Shown here: positions 9,046-17,785 of the stretch, one piece after another | Layout: each line of letters begins with the position of its first letter | Numbering within the stretch: position 1 is the first letter of the stretch | NCBI RefSeq assembly: GCF_002939475.1 | Contig: NZ_PKFQ01000001.1 | Coordinates: 1,178,001-1,242,000, forward strand | Source of the DNA: Streptomyces cinnamoneus | GTDB lineage: Bacteria; Actinomycetota; Actinomycetes; Streptomycetales; Streptomycetaceae | DNA: 64,000 nucleotides | Reading direction: 5' to 3' | Position numbers and translations under genes: made by a program | Notes under the pieces: model-generated | Databases searched by the model: none | Told to the model about the DNA's origin: nothing | The model's input: the letters and a program-made list of their open reading frames with translations, nothing else

Positions 9046-9736
9046 AGTGCCGCAGGTGGGCCAGGCGCGCGTCGTCGAGCGGGTACGGGCGCTCGTCCGG
9101 CAGCAGCGACGCGGCCCCGTCGAGGTCCCCTTCCCGCACCCGCCGGTGCACCTCGGCCGCCAGCGCGGTGACGTCCGTGATGCCGACGGTCCACTCGTCC
9201 GCGTACCGGCGCGACGCGTCACCCGCGAGGCCCAGTTGGAGCGACCGGTGCGGCAACGGGTTCAGGCGCAGGTCCCGTTCGGGGTCCCACTGGACCCGGG
9301 CGGGGGAACGCTTCAGCTGACGCTTCCACGCGGTCTCGTCGGGATGGATCCGGCGGTCGTAGTGCGACAGGCAGGAGTGGTCCAGGGCCCACTCGAAGCC
9401 CTCGCGGCTGATCTCCACGGCCAGGACGGTCTCCTGGCCCTCCTTGGTGCCCCAGCCGCAGCGGTACATCATCCACAGGAACGACGGCTTGATCCATGTC
9501 ATCCGGTCGCGCTTCCAGCTGGCGGGGAAGCGGCCGTCGCGGGCGGCCGGCACCCCGATCCCGGGGGTGTACGCCTGGTAGACGGTGATCGTCGAGTCCG
9601 TGTGCCGGGCCCGGATCTGACGGGCGGGCAGCGCGGGGCCGGCCGCGTCGGCCGGGGGGATCGCGGGGGTCGGGTGGGTCGCGGGGGCCGGCCGGGTCCC
9701 GGCGGCCGGGTGGATCGGGTTGTTCACGCGGCCCAT
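9044..9736 (-). CDS. DUF4291 domain-containing protein
   Basis: The frame is 230 residues. After a proline/alanine-rich N-terminus (about 38 residues, possibly partly untranslated) the whole DUF4291 domain is present: RQIRARHTDSTITVYQAYTP, RMTWIKPSFLWMMYRCGWGTK, FEWALDHSCLSHYD, VQWDPERDLRLNPLPHRSLQ and DEWTVGITDVT. The family is widespread in actinobacteria and other bacteria. I know of no established activity, and its conserved Arg, His, Tyr and Trp residues suggest an enzyme. The gene stands alone between a sortase and a DUF779 gene and shares a terminator with the former. Confidence 0.85.
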   Translation of the reverse strand: MGRVNNPIHPAAGTRPAPATHPTPAIPPADAAGPALPARQIRARHTDSTITVYQAYTPGIGVPAARDGRFPASWKRDRMTWIKPSFLWMMYRCGWGTKEGQETVLAVEISREGFEWALDHSCLSHYDRRIHPDETAWKRQLKRSPARVQWDPERDLRLNPLPHRSLQLGLAGDASRRYADEWTVGITDVTALAAEVHRRVREGDLDGAASLLPDERPYPLDDARLAHLRH

Positions 9737-9855
9737 TGTCAGCGCCGTCGCCCCGGGTGACCAGCCGATTTCCGAGCCGCCCCCTTCCCTCCCTGGCGAT
9801 CAGCTCGCCCCTGCGGGCAGGCTGTCCCCTCTCAGGACAGTGAGGAGGAAACCCC

Positions 9856-9897
9856 ATGAACCCGCACTTACGCCGGACGCCCGGGCACCGCCGATGA
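9856..9897 (+). CDS. 13-residue leader ORF with a TTA codon, coupled to the DUF779 gene
   Basis: GAGGAGG at 9842-9848, the best ribosome-binding site in the region, is placed seven bases before ATG 9856. The frame reads MNPHLRRTPGHRR and stops with the TGA of the ATGA at 9894-9897, whose ATG starts the DUF779 gene. Codon 5 (9868-9870) is TTA, the rare leucine codon read by the developmentally controlled bldA tRNA in Streptomyces. The downstream start has no ribosome-binding site of its own, so its translation probably depends on ribosomes finishing this leader. The coding assignment is an inference from these features. Confidence 0.5.
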   Translation: MNPHLRRTPGHRR

Positions 9898-10394
9898 ACG
9901 GGCACACCGGCGTCACCGACGCCTCCGAAGTCTCCCGCATCGCCCTCACCCCGAGCGCCGCCGAACTGCTCCGCAAGCTCCATGAGAAGCACGGGCCCCT
10001 GATGTTCCACCAGTCCGGTGGCTGCTGTGACGGCAGCTCGCCCATGTGCTACCCGCGCGGCGAGTTCCGCACGGGCGGCTCCGACGTCCTGCTGGCCGAG
10101 CTCACCGTCGAGGGCGTGGCGGAGCCGGTCGGCTTCTGGATGGCCGCCGACCAGTTCGAGCGATGGCGCCACACCCACCTGACGGTGGACGTGGTGCCGG
10201 GCCGTGGCAGCGGCTTCTCCCTGGAGGCACCCGAGGGGGTGCGCTTCCTCATCCGGTCCCGGCTGCTGACCGACCGGGAGGCACGGCTCCTCGACGCGCC
10301 CGCACCGGCGTCCGGGGGCCCGGCCGCCCTCGGCTACGACGCGTCCGCCAGCGACAGCGTGTGCAGGCGCTCGGGCGGGCCGGGCCGCGCGTAG
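9894..10394 (+). CDS. DUF779 family protein
   Basis: ATG at 9894 overlaps the leader stop as ATGA, giving 166 residues. The DUF779 core is complete: IALTPSAAELLRKLHEKHGP, the Cys-rich HQSGGCCDGSSPMCYP, FRTGGSDVLLAEL, the HTHLTVDVVPGRGSGFSLE block and RFLIRSRLLTD. The family is about 120-130 residues and is commonly encoded beside acetaldehyde dehydrogenases, so an accessory role in aldehyde metabolism is assumed. The clustered cysteines suggest a metal or redox site. The last 35 or so residues are not family-like, and 61 bases of the 3' end overlap the convergent cyclic-di-GMP gene. Confidence 0.8.
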   Translation: MNGHTGVTDASEVSRIALTPSAAELLRKLHEKHGPLMFHQSGGCCDGSSPMCYPRGEFRTGGSDVLLAELTVEGVAEPVGFWMAADQFERWRHTHLTVDVVPGRGSGFSLEAPEGVRFLIRSRLLTDREARLLDAPAPASGGPAALGYDASASDSVCRRSGGPGRA

Positions 10395-12577
10395 TACCAG
10401 CCCTGCGCCGTGTCGCAGCCGAGCAGCCGCAGGTGGTCGGCCTGCGCGCCCGTCTCCACGCCCTCGACCGTCACCGACAGGTCGAGGGTGTGGGCGAGCG
10501 ACACGATGCCTTCGACGATCTTGACGTCGACGGGATCGGCGGGGGCGCGCTGCATGCCCCGGGTGAAGGAGCGGTCGAGCTTGAGGGTGCTGACCGGGAG
10601 GCGGCGCAGGTACGACAGGTTCGAGTAACCGGTGCCGAAGTCGTCGAGGGCGATGTCGACGCCCAGGTCGGCCAGCTGGCGCAGGTGGCGCAGCTCGTCC
10701 TCGTCGGCGCCGATGAGCGCGTTCTCGGTGACCTCCAGGCACAGGGCCGAGGGGTCGAGCCCGGCGTTGCCCAGGATGGCGACGGTGTCGGCGACCAGGC
10801 CCGGGTGGCGGAGCTGGGAGGGCGAGAGGTTGACGTTGACCCGCAGGGGTGCGGGTTCACCGCCCTCGGCGGCGCGCCAGGAGCGGGCCTGGCGGGCGGA
10901 CTCCTCCAGCACCCAGCGGCCGAGCGGCACGATCAGTCCGGTGCTCTCGGCGAGCGGGATGAACTGGTCCGGCCCGAGCACCCCGTGCACCGGGTGCAGC
11001 CAGCGCACGAGCGCCTCCGCGCCCCGGACGGTGCCGTCGGCGAGCCGTACCAGCGGCTGGTACTCGATGAAGAACTCGCCGTGGTCCAGGGCGGCGGGCA
11101 GGCAGGTGGTGAGGCTGTGCCGGGCGATGGCGCGGGCGTCGCAGTCGGCGTCGGCGTGCTCGTAGCGGTTTCCGCCGGCGGCCTTGGCGCGGTACATCGT
11201 GATGTCGGCGCTGCGCAGCACCTCGGCGGCGCCCGGTTCGCCGGCCACGCCGTCGACGATGCCGATGCTGGCCCGTACGGACAGGTCGCGGCCGCCCACG
11301 TGGATGGGCTCGGCCAGGGCGGCCAGCATGCGCCGGGCCAGGGCGGTCGCGTCGCCGGAGGCGGCGGGCCCGGTGCTCAGGGCGACGAACTCGTCCCCGC
11401 CCAGCCGGGCCACGAGTTCGTGCGGCGCGCGGACGCAGGAGCGCAGCCGCTCGGCGACGGCGACGAGCAGCTGGTCGCCGACGGCGTGGCCGAGGCTGTC
11501 GTTGACGGCCTTGAAGCCGTCTATGTCGAGGTAGCACAGGCCGAAACGGGCGCCGGCCGCGTCCGGGCCGCCCTGCCGGACCCCCTCGCCGGACGTCGCG
11601 GTCTGGAGCGCGCGGTCGAGGCGTTCGAAGAACAGGGTGCGGTTGGGCAGGCCCGTGAGTGAGTCGTGGGTGACTTCGTAGCGCAGCCGCTCCCGCAGCA
11701 GCCGTCGCTCGGTGATGTCCTGCATGACGGCGAGCTGGTACCGGGGAGCGCCCGAGGCGTCGCGCAGGAGCGAGACCGAGAGGTCGGTCCACAGGACGCT
11801 GCCGTCGCTGCGGTAGTACGGCTTTTCGAGGCGGTAGTGGTCGCGGTCCCCGCGGACCAGCTCGCGGTAGAGGCTCCAGCACTCCGGCGGGTCGTCGGGG
11901 TGGACCAGCTCGCCGACGTTGCGGCCGGTCACCGACTGGCCGAGCATCCGGACGAGCGCGTCGTTGACGTCCGTGATGCGGCCCTGGACGTCCGCGACGC
12001 CGACGCCGACGGCGGCGCCTTCGAAGACGGCGCGGAAGCGCGCCTCGCTGTCGCGCAGCGCCTGCTCGGTCTCGGCCTGGGCGGCCCGCGCGACGCGGGT
12101 GACGGCCTCCTGCTCGGCGAGGGTGCGCTCCCGCAGGGCGCGGGCGAAGCCCGCGGCCACCGCGTGCTGGAGGCGTGAGCAGCGGGCGCGGCTCTCCTCG
12201 ACGGGCATGGGTGTGCCGGGCGGGCAGTACAGCACGAGGTAGGCGTCGATGACGCTGAGGATCAGCGGCAGGACCTCGGGGTCGGTGCAGTTGGCGCGCA
12301 CGAGCGCGGCACCGACCTCGACCGCCGGTTTGGAGTCGAAGGGCCGGGCGTGGAGGGCGTCGCGCAGGACGCGGGCGAGGGGCACGAGGTGGCGCTCGAA
12401 CTCGGCACGCGTCATGGCGGCCGCCGTCCCCGGGTAGATGGCTCGGCCCCAGATGGCGGCGAACCGAAACAATCGGTCGTCCCGGGAACCGGAGCCGAGG
12501 ACTTCCACGGTCGCGTACGAAACCGGGGCGGCGGTTTGATTCACGGACAGCATTCTGCCACTCGGCCTCGGGGTCAC
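10334..12577 (-). CDS. PAS-GGDEF-EAL cyclic-di-GMP turnover protein
   Basis: This 747-residue protein starts at GTG 12577; ATG 12553 is an alternative, and neither has an ideal ribosome-binding site. Residues about 30-165 form a conserved actinobacterial N-terminal segment. A PAS/PAC sensor follows (LRDSEARFRAVFEGAAVGVGV ... LAVMQDITERRLLRERL, about 180-310), then a diguanylate cyclase domain with an intact RLGGDEFVAL motif (about 320-480) and a phosphodiesterase domain with GAEALVRW and the metal-binding EVTEN and DDFGTGYS motifs (about 490-740). Both signatures are intact, so it could make and degrade cyclic-di-GMP, the signal that controls BldD and sporulation in Streptomyces. It has no membrane segment. 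It belongs to the Cdg/Rmd group, but I cannot assign the exact orthologue. Confidence 0.9.
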   Translation of the reverse strand: MTPRPSGRMLSVNQTAAPVSYATVEVLGSGSRDDRLFRFAAIWGRAIYPGTAAAMTRAEFERHLVPLARVLRDALHARPFDSKPAVEVGAALVRANCTDPEVLPLILSVIDAYLVLYCPPGTPMPVEESRARCSRLQHAVAAGFARALRERTLAEQEAVTRVARAAQAETEQALRDSEARFRAVFEGAAVGVGVADVQGRITDVNDALVRMLGQSVTGRNVGELVHPDDPPECWSLYRELVRGDRDHYRLEKPYYRSDGSVLWTDLSVSLLRDASGAPRYQLAVMQDITERRLLRERLRYEVTHDSLTGLPNRTLFFERLDRALQTATSGEGVRQGGPDAAGARFGLCYLDIDGFKAVNDSLGHAVGDQLLVAVAERLRSCVRAPHELVARLGGDEFVALSTGPAASGDATALARRMLAALAEPIHVGGRDLSVRASIGIVDGVAGEPGAAEVLRSADITMYRAKAAGGNRYEHADADCDARAIARHSLTTCLPAALDHGEFFIEYQPLVRLADGTVRGAEALVRWLHPVHGVLGPDQFIPLAESTGLIVPLGRWVLEESARQARSWRAAEGGEPAPLRVNVNLSPSQLRHPGLVADTVAILGNAGLDPSALCLEVTENALIGADEDELRHLRQLADLGVDIALDDFGTGYSNLSYLRRLPVSTLKLDRSFTRGMQRAPADPVDVKIVEGIVSLAHTLDLSVTVEGVETGAQADHLRLLGCDTAQGWYYARPGPPERLHTLSLADAS

Positions 12578-12727
12578 GGCCTCCGCCCCGTCCCGGGAAC
12601 CTCAGCACTGGCCTGATTCGCCCCCCGCGCCAGCGCCGGCCCCGCGCCCGACGCCCTTTCACCAACGGTACCCGCAAGAGGGAGGGCCGCACCGGAGCCC
12701 GGCGCGGAACCCGCCCCGGAGGGCCCC

Positions 12728-12904
12728 GTGGCCCCGCGCGCGGGCACCCGTCCGGCCGTGGTGGAGTACGAGCCGCCCCGGGCGCGAGCGCTGGTGGAGG
12801 GCACGCTCGGCTCGGACGGGCCGACGCCTGGGGGGAACCGGACGGGACGCTCCATCAGACTGTGTCTCCAGTTCGTCGCGGGGGTGTTGACCAGAGGCTA
12901 CTGA
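12728..12904 (+). CDS. Possible small protein (58 aa)
   Basis: GTG at 12728 is preceded at a good distance by GGAGGG (12718-12723), and the frame runs 58 codons to TGA at 12902-12904. The product starts VAPRAGTRPAVVEYEPPRAR and ends with an amphipathic basic segment, GRSIRLCLQFVAGVLTRGY. No family is recognised. The ribosome-binding site and the non-shadow composition of the end support it, but GC-rich frames of this length also arise by chance. Confidence 0.3.
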   Translation: MAPRAGTRPAVVEYEPPRARALVEGTLGSDGPTPGGNRTGRSIRLCLQFVAGVLTRGY

Positions 12905-13149
12905 TCGCCCGTTCGAATGGAAGCGACAGGCGGACATAACCGGTCCGCATTCAGCCACCGTTCACTTTGGCCCGCACGCATGCGCGCGCCACCGCGGTCC
13001 GAAACGGAGCACCGGCGTGACATGGGTCTCTTTCGCGGGGCGGGTCCGGTATGCAACCTCTTCCCCTTCTCATGCGTCGAGGGTGGCGTCCCGCGACGAC
13101 CGGAACGGCCTGGGCGACGGTCGTCGACCGGGCCCCGGCCGGGCTCCGG
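12905..13149. other. Intergenic region without recognisable content
   Basis: Together with 12578-12727 this separates the cyclic-di-GMP gene from the C39-like gene. Apart from the small ORF at 12728-12904, no hairpin, repeat or convincing frame was found. Confidence 0.4.
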
Positions 13150-14520
13150 TCAGCGCACCCCGACCGAGGACAGGGCCCTGGCCTGACGGGTCGTCGGGCG
13201 CACGGGGAAGTAGAGGTAGCAGATGCCTCCCGAGCCGCTTCTGATCTGGCCCTGGGCGTTGTGGCGCTTGGTCCTGAGCCAGATGTTCTCGAACTGCCGC
13301 CGCTGGTACACGCGCTCGACCGCCGCGTTCGTCGGGCTCGCCGGGTCGTGGGCGACGACATCGCCGCGGTCGGTGAAACCGACGACGCACATCAGGTGGC
13401 CGGCCGTGCCGTAGCCGGCACCGTCCAACTCGGAGGCGAGGAAGGACTGGGAGGTGATGACCGGGATCCCGGCCCGGACCAGCCGTTCGGCGTCGTTCAG
13501 GGAACGCAGCCGGGTGACCACGGCCTGGAGGTCGTGGTACGTGGCGGCGTACGCGGCGTTGAACGGCCAGTTGCCGCAGCCCTTGTACTGGTGGTCGAAG
13601 GTGTGGCGCGCCGCGTGGCAGACCTGGGGGTCCGTGTAGGAGGGGTCGACCCACTCCAGGTCCCGGGGGGTGGGCCTGCGCCCCCAGTACTCGATGACCA
13701 TCTGCGAGGAGGTGGGGCTGCACCAGGCCTCGCCCCCGTTGTCGTACTCGGGGTACTGGCCCTTGTGGATCTCCTGTGAGTAGCTGGGCACCGCCAGCCT
13801 GTGCCCCGCCCCCTCCCCCGGCCGCGACGCCGGCACGGTGAAGCGGTCGGGGATGTCGGAAGCCATCACTCCGAGGCGCCAGACGGTGGGCGTGAGGGCG
13901 GTGCCCGGCCTGCGGTAGAGGGTGAGCCGCAGTTCGTACGAGGCCAGGCGGAGCCCGCTGGCGGGGGCGTCGACGGCGAGGGTGTCGGTGGAGACGCTGC
14001 TCTTCTTGTCGCTCTGCCCGTCGACCGAGGTGCGGCGGATGTCGCCGCGCGCGTCGCCGGACGTCCAGCGGCCCATCACGTACCAGGGGGTGCTGGTGCG
14101 GTCGGTGTAGGTGCCGCGCAGCTCGGCCTGGAGCCAGGTGCCGGCCGGTGTGTGCGCGTTCCAGGAGACGACGATCTCGGTGGCGGGCGCGGCCGGCACG
14201 GTGACCGGGGAGCGCCAGGTGGCGTACTCCCAGGTGGCGGTGGTGTGGGTGTGCGGGTCGGCGTACTCCTGGTTGCCGATGGGCCGGTCGATGACCAGGC
14301 CGGGGCGGGTGCCGCCCAGGACCCGGGTGCCGGCGCCCCGGCCGCCGGCCCACTGCGGGAAGGTCACCCAGGCGTGGTTGTCGACGGTGCCCGCCGGGCG
14401 GCCGGAGCCCCTGCCGGGCACCGCGGCGGACGCGGCGGCGGAGGCGAGCGGGGTGGCGGCGGCCGCCACGGCGAGGGCGGCGGTGATGACGGTGCGACGG
14501 GGCGCGGGTCTGCTGGACAT
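13150..14520 (-). CDS. Secreted peptidase C39-like family protein
   Basis: ATG at 14520 follows a GGGGGA site, giving 456 residues. A long signal peptide with an Arg pair (MSSRPAPRRTVITAALAVAA ... ASAAV) suggests Sec or Tat export. Residues about 50-260 form a beta-rich domain (WVTFPQWAGG; VSWNAHTPAGTWLQAELRGT) and about 275-440 a C39-like papain fold. The catalytic set is visible: Cys in GGEAWCSPTSSQMV, His in GYGTAGHLMCVVGF and Asp in VVAHDPASP. A stand-alone C39-like protease of this type has no ABC transporter partner and probably acts on the cell wall or extracellular peptides. The substrate is unknown. Confidence 0.82.
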   Translation of the reverse strand: MSSRPAPRRTVITAALAVAAAATPLASAAASAAVPGRGSGRPAGTVDNHAWVTFPQWAGGRGAGTRVLGGTRPGLVIDRPIGNQEYADPHTHTTATWEYATWRSPVTVPAAPATEIVVSWNAHTPAGTWLQAELRGTYTDRTSTPWYVMGRWTSGDARGDIRRTSVDGQSDKKSSVSTDTLAVDAPASGLRLASYELRLTLYRRPGTALTPTVWRLGVMASDIPDRFTVPASRPGEGAGHRLAVPSYSQEIHKGQYPEYDNGGEAWCSPTSSQMVIEYWGRRPTPRDLEWVDPSYTDPQVCHAARHTFDHQYKGCGNWPFNAAYAATYHDLQAVVTRLRSLNDAERLVRAGIPVITSQSFLASELDGAGYGTAGHLMCVVGFTDRGDVVAHDPASPTNAAVERVYQRRQFENIWLRTKRHNAQGQIRSGSGGICYLYFPVRPTTRQARALSSVGVR

Positions 14521-14702
14521 GACGGTGGTCCCCCAGTCGTGGGTTGATGGGGCTGTGGACGCGGGCCGGCCCGTTCGGGCCGGACCACTATCGCGGGTGC
14601 GGACGCCCACGGCCAGTGATGCCCGCGCGGCGCGTTGCGGAACACCGGGGCGGAGGGCACGGGCCCGGGGCCGGTCCGCGGGGCACGGCCTAGGGTGGTG
14701 CG

Positions 14703-15320
14703 GTGAACGATCGCACCAGCCCCGGCACCCCGCCTTCCGGCACGCTGGCCGCCCTCGCCGGCCGGCTGCGCGCCCTGCCCCCGTCACTCGGCCCGGTCCG
14801 GCTGGTCGCCGTGGACGGGCACGCGGGGTCGGGGAAGACCACCTTCTGCGCGCGGCTGGCGGCGGCGCTGGGCGGCGCCCCCGTGCTGCACCTGGACGAC
14901 CTGGCGACGCACGACGAGCTGTTCGAGTGGACCGGGCGGATGCGCGAGTGGATCCTCGCCCCCCTGGCGCGCGGCGAGACCGCGCGGTACCGGGCGTACG
15001 ACTGGGTGGCGCGGCGGTTCGGCGACGACGAGCGCGCGTTGCCCGCGGCGCCGGTCGTCCTGGTGGAGGGCGTGGGGGCGGGACGGAGGGCGCTCCGGCC
15101 GTATCTCGCTTGCCTGTTGTGGATGGAGTTGACGGATGAGGGCTCCTGGGAAAGGGGTCAACTCCGTGACGGACCCGAACTGACCGATTTCTGGGACGGC
15201 TGGAAGCAGGCGGAGCGAGCGCATTTCTCCACGGACCCCACGCGTCCCTATGCGCAACTCCTGGTACTCCAGAGCATGGAGGGATACGTGTTGCTGCCGG
15301 GGCCTTCGAAAACCGACTGA
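14703..15320 (+). CDS. P-loop uridine-kinase-like protein
   Basis: The start is GTG 14703, giving 205 residues. A Walker A motif lies at about residues 38-46 (VDGHAGSGKTTF). The segment PVLHLDDLATHDELFEW fits the nucleoside-kinase lid/substrate region, and VVLVEGVGAGRRAL is the Walker B-like strand. The fold matches the uridine kinase family of P-loop kinases, but the short form is common in actinobacteria as a broadly annotated ATP-binding protein, and the phosphate acceptor cannot be read from sequence. It is transcribed divergently from the C39-like gene, with about 180 bases between them. Confidence 0.75.
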   Translation: MNDRTSPGTPPSGTLAALAGRLRALPPSLGPVRLVAVDGHAGSGKTTFCARLAAALGGAPVLHLDDLATHDELFEWTGRMREWILAPLARGETARYRAYDWVARRFGDDERALPAAPVVLVEGVGAGRRALRPYLACLLWMELTDEGSWERGQLRDGPELTDFWDGWKQAERAHFSTDPTRPYAQLLVLQSMEGYVLLPGPSKTD

Positions 15321-15407
15321 CCCGACGTCACCCTTACCTTGCGTGAGGGGTTGCCGCCGGTACACCCCGCATCCCCGGACGTTCCCCGCCTGCGGCCCCA
15401 ACTCGGC

Positions 15408-15512
15408 TTGACCTGGCGGGCGTACAGGACTTACGTTCTCAATGTGCGGCTTCCGAGAGCCGCTTGCATACGCGAAGCCCCCGGTTGTTCCCCCGTGACC
15501 GGGGGCTTCGTA
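15408..15512 (+). ncRNA. Candidate small RNA: promoter, hairpin and terminator with no ORF
   Basis: TTGACC at 15408-15413 and TACGTT at 15432-15437 are spaced by 18 bases as a promoter. The expected transcript from about 15444 contains GCGGCT/AGCCGC as a small hairpin, then GAAGCCCCCGGT (15474-15485), which pairs perfectly with 15498-15509 as a strong terminator. No reading frame with a ribosome-binding site fits between them, so a 65-70 base RNA is the simplest reading. The terminator could alternatively serve the kinase gene upstream. The rest of 15321-15837 shows no gene. Confidence 0.4.
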
Positions 15513-15837
15513 CCGCCCCCGGCGCAGCGATTCGAGCGCTTTGTTCCGGCGTGCGGCCCCGCCGGGTGACCCTGGGTGACCACTCTCCGGATCGCTTTCC
15601 CGTGCGCCCCCGGATCGCACCGGTGCCGTGGTCCGCGCCCCCGCACCCTTCGAGCGACGCCGACCGCGCAGGTACGATGCGAGACGACGCACCCGCCTGC
15701 GGGGACCCGCACGACGAGTTGCGTCGGCACACTGGTCAACTCAACTCCCGTCCACAGCACAGCGGTTCGGAAAGGCGCGGCCAAGGCACTCGCCCGGCGG
15801 CACGGCACGCTACGGGGGCAGGTTTGTGGGGGACGTG

Positions 15838-17721
15838 ATGGATCTCGGCATGCAGGGCCCGCCCGCCCCTGCCGATCTCGCCTGGCTGCGCGCCGTCGAC
15901 GCCTACACCATGGGCGCCTACACCCAGGCCGAGGAGGAGTTCAGGACGGCGGTCCGCGTCGACCCCGGCATGGCCGACGCCTGGCTCGGGCTGCACGCGC
16001 TGCGCGCCGAGACCACGACGGCACTGCTGCGCATGTACCGGCACCGGGACCGCTTCGGCGAACAGCGCGCCCGCCACCGCCGACCGCTCAACTCCTGGTA
16101 CTGGCTGGGCTGGTGGGTCCAGCCCGTCCTGGAGAACGGCCGTGACCTGCTGCTGGCCCACGCGTCGCACTGGCTCGACGGACGGCACGTCCCCGAGCTG
16201 GACCGGGCGCTCGCCGGCTGCCCCCCGGCCGAGACCGACCCGCACGTACGCTTCCTGCACGCCTGCCGCGCGTATCTGGTCAAGGACTGGGACCAGCTCG
16301 TGCGGCACACCGAAGCGCTCCTGGACGACCCGCTGCTGGGCATCGAGGCCGGGCTGTTCGGCGGCATGGCCCGGGTGCGCCTGGAGATGTACGGACAGGC
16401 CGAGCCGCTGCTCGCCACCGCCCTGATGCGCTGCCGCAGCGAACAGCCGCAGCGCAAGGAGCTGCGCTACTGGCTGGCCCGCGCCCACGAGGGCACCGGC
16501 CGCAGCGCCGCGGCGCTGCCGCTCTACCGCGCCGTGCACCGCGTCGACCCCACGTTCATGGACACCGCGGCCCGGCTCACCGCCATCGCCGACGGCGACG
16601 GCCTGGACGAGCCCGTCGACCTGTCCTCCCTGGCCTTCGGCGGCACCGCGGCGGACCCCTCGGACCCGCCGGGCGAGCCGGAGGCCCAGGCGTCCTCCGA
16701 CTCCCTCGACGTCCTCACCGGCACCGGCCCGGTCACCGCCGGCAGCGCGCCGGTCGAGGCCGACGGCGTCCGCGAGAAGTTCCGCGTGCCCGCCCAGCAG
16801 GCGAGCGCGCCGCTGCCCGGCCGCTCCGATCCGGTCCTGCTCGCCAAGGCCCTGGCCGAGCTGGAGCGGATGGTGGGCCTCGAACCCGTCAAACGGCAGG
16901 TGCGGGCGTTGTCGGCGCAACTGCACATGGCCCGGCTCCGGGCCGGCCAGGGGCTGCCCGTCCAGCCCCCCAAGCGTCACTTCGTCTTCTCCGGCCCCTC
17001 CGGCACCGGGAAGACCACGGTGGCCCGCATCCTCGGCCGCGTCTTCTACGCCCTCGGGCTCCTCGGCGGCGACCATCTGGTCGAGGCCCAGCGGGCCGAC
17101 CTGGTCGGCGAGTTCCTGGGGCAGACGGCCGTCAAGGCCAACGAGCTGATCGACTCGGCGCTCGGCGGTGTGCTCTTCGTGGACGAGGCCTACAGCCTCT
17201 CCAACTCCGGATACAGCAAGGGCGACGCCTACGGCGACGAGGCGCTGCAGGTCCTCCTCAAACGCGCCGAGGACAACCGCGACCGGCTGGTGGTCATCCT
17301 GGCCGGCTACCCGGAGGGCATGGACCGGCTGCTGACCGCCAACCCCGGCCTCCACTCCCGCTTCACCACCCGCGTGGACTTCCCCAGCTACCGTCCCGCC
17401 GAACTCACCAGCATCGGCGAGGTCCTGGCCGCGGAGAACGGCGACGCCTGGGACGAGGAGTCCCTGGAGGAACTACGCAGCATCAGCGCCCACGTGGTCG
17501 AGCAGGGCTGGATCGACGAGCTGGGCAACGGCCGGTTCCTGCGCACGCTCTACGAGAAGAGCTGCGCGTACCGGGACCTGCGGCTGTCCGGGTACGCCGG
17601 CACGCCCACCCGCGACGACCTGGCGACGCTGCGCCTGCCGGACCTGATGCAGGCCTACGGGGAGGTCCTGTCGGGGCCGGGGTGGACGAGCGGGGCGGGC
17701 ACCTCGGATCCGTTGACGTGA
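15838..17721 (+). CDS. EccA/CbxX-type AAA ATPase with TPR-like N-terminus
   Basis: ATG at 15838 follows GGGGG, giving 627 residues. The N-terminal half is helical and TPR-like (AVDAYTMGAYTQAEEEFRTAV; HASHWLDGRHVPELDRAL), then a disordered acidic linker (about 260-330). The C-terminal AAA domain has Walker A SGPSGTGKTTVARILG, Walker B GGVLFVDEAYSL, sensor VVILAGYPEGM and arginine finger region NPGLHSRFTTRVDFPSY. This layout is that of mycobacterial EccA ATPases of type VII (ESX) secretion and of CbxX/CfqX proteins. No other ESX gene is in the window, so a secretion role is unproven. From memory, the S. coelicolor gene at this syntenic place is annotated as CbxX/CfqX family. Confidence 0.85.
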   Translation: MDLGMQGPPAPADLAWLRAVDAYTMGAYTQAEEEFRTAVRVDPGMADAWLGLHALRAETTTALLRMYRHRDRFGEQRARHRRPLNSWYWLGWWVQPVLENGRDLLLAHASHWLDGRHVPELDRALAGCPPAETDPHVRFLHACRAYLVKDWDQLVRHTEALLDDPLLGIEAGLFGGMARVRLEMYGQAEPLLATALMRCRSEQPQRKELRYWLARAHEGTGRSAAALPLYRAVHRVDPTFMDTAARLTAIADGDGLDEPVDLSSLAFGGTAADPSDPPGEPEAQASSDSLDVLTGTGPVTAGSAPVEADGVREKFRVPAQQASAPLPGRSDPVLLAKALAELERMVGLEPVKRQVRALSAQLHMARLRAGQGLPVQPPKRHFVFSGPSGTGKTTVARILGRVFYALGLLGGDHLVEAQRADLVGEFLGQTAVKANELIDSALGGVLFVDEAYSLSNSGYSKGDAYGDEALQVLLKRAEDNRDRLVVILAGYPEGMDRLLTANPGLHSRFTTRVDFPSYRPAELTSIGEVLAAENGDAWDEESLEELRSISAHVVEQGWIDELGNGRFLRTLYEKSCAYRDLRLSGYAGTPTRDDLATLRLPDLMQAYGEVLSGPGWTSGAGTSDPLT

Positions 17722-17743
17722 CCCCTCCCCCGGGGAGCACGGA

Positions 17744-17777
17744 GGTGCCGGCGGGGGCCCGCGCCCCCGCCGGCACC
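17744..17777. terminator. Bidirectional terminator, perfect 15-bp stem
   Basis: GGTGCCGGCGGGGGC at 17744-17758 pairs perfectly with 17763-17777 around a CCGC loop. It lies between the ends of the convergent AAA ATPase and CNNM-type genes. Confidence 0.8.
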
Positions 17778-17785
17778 GTGGGGCC

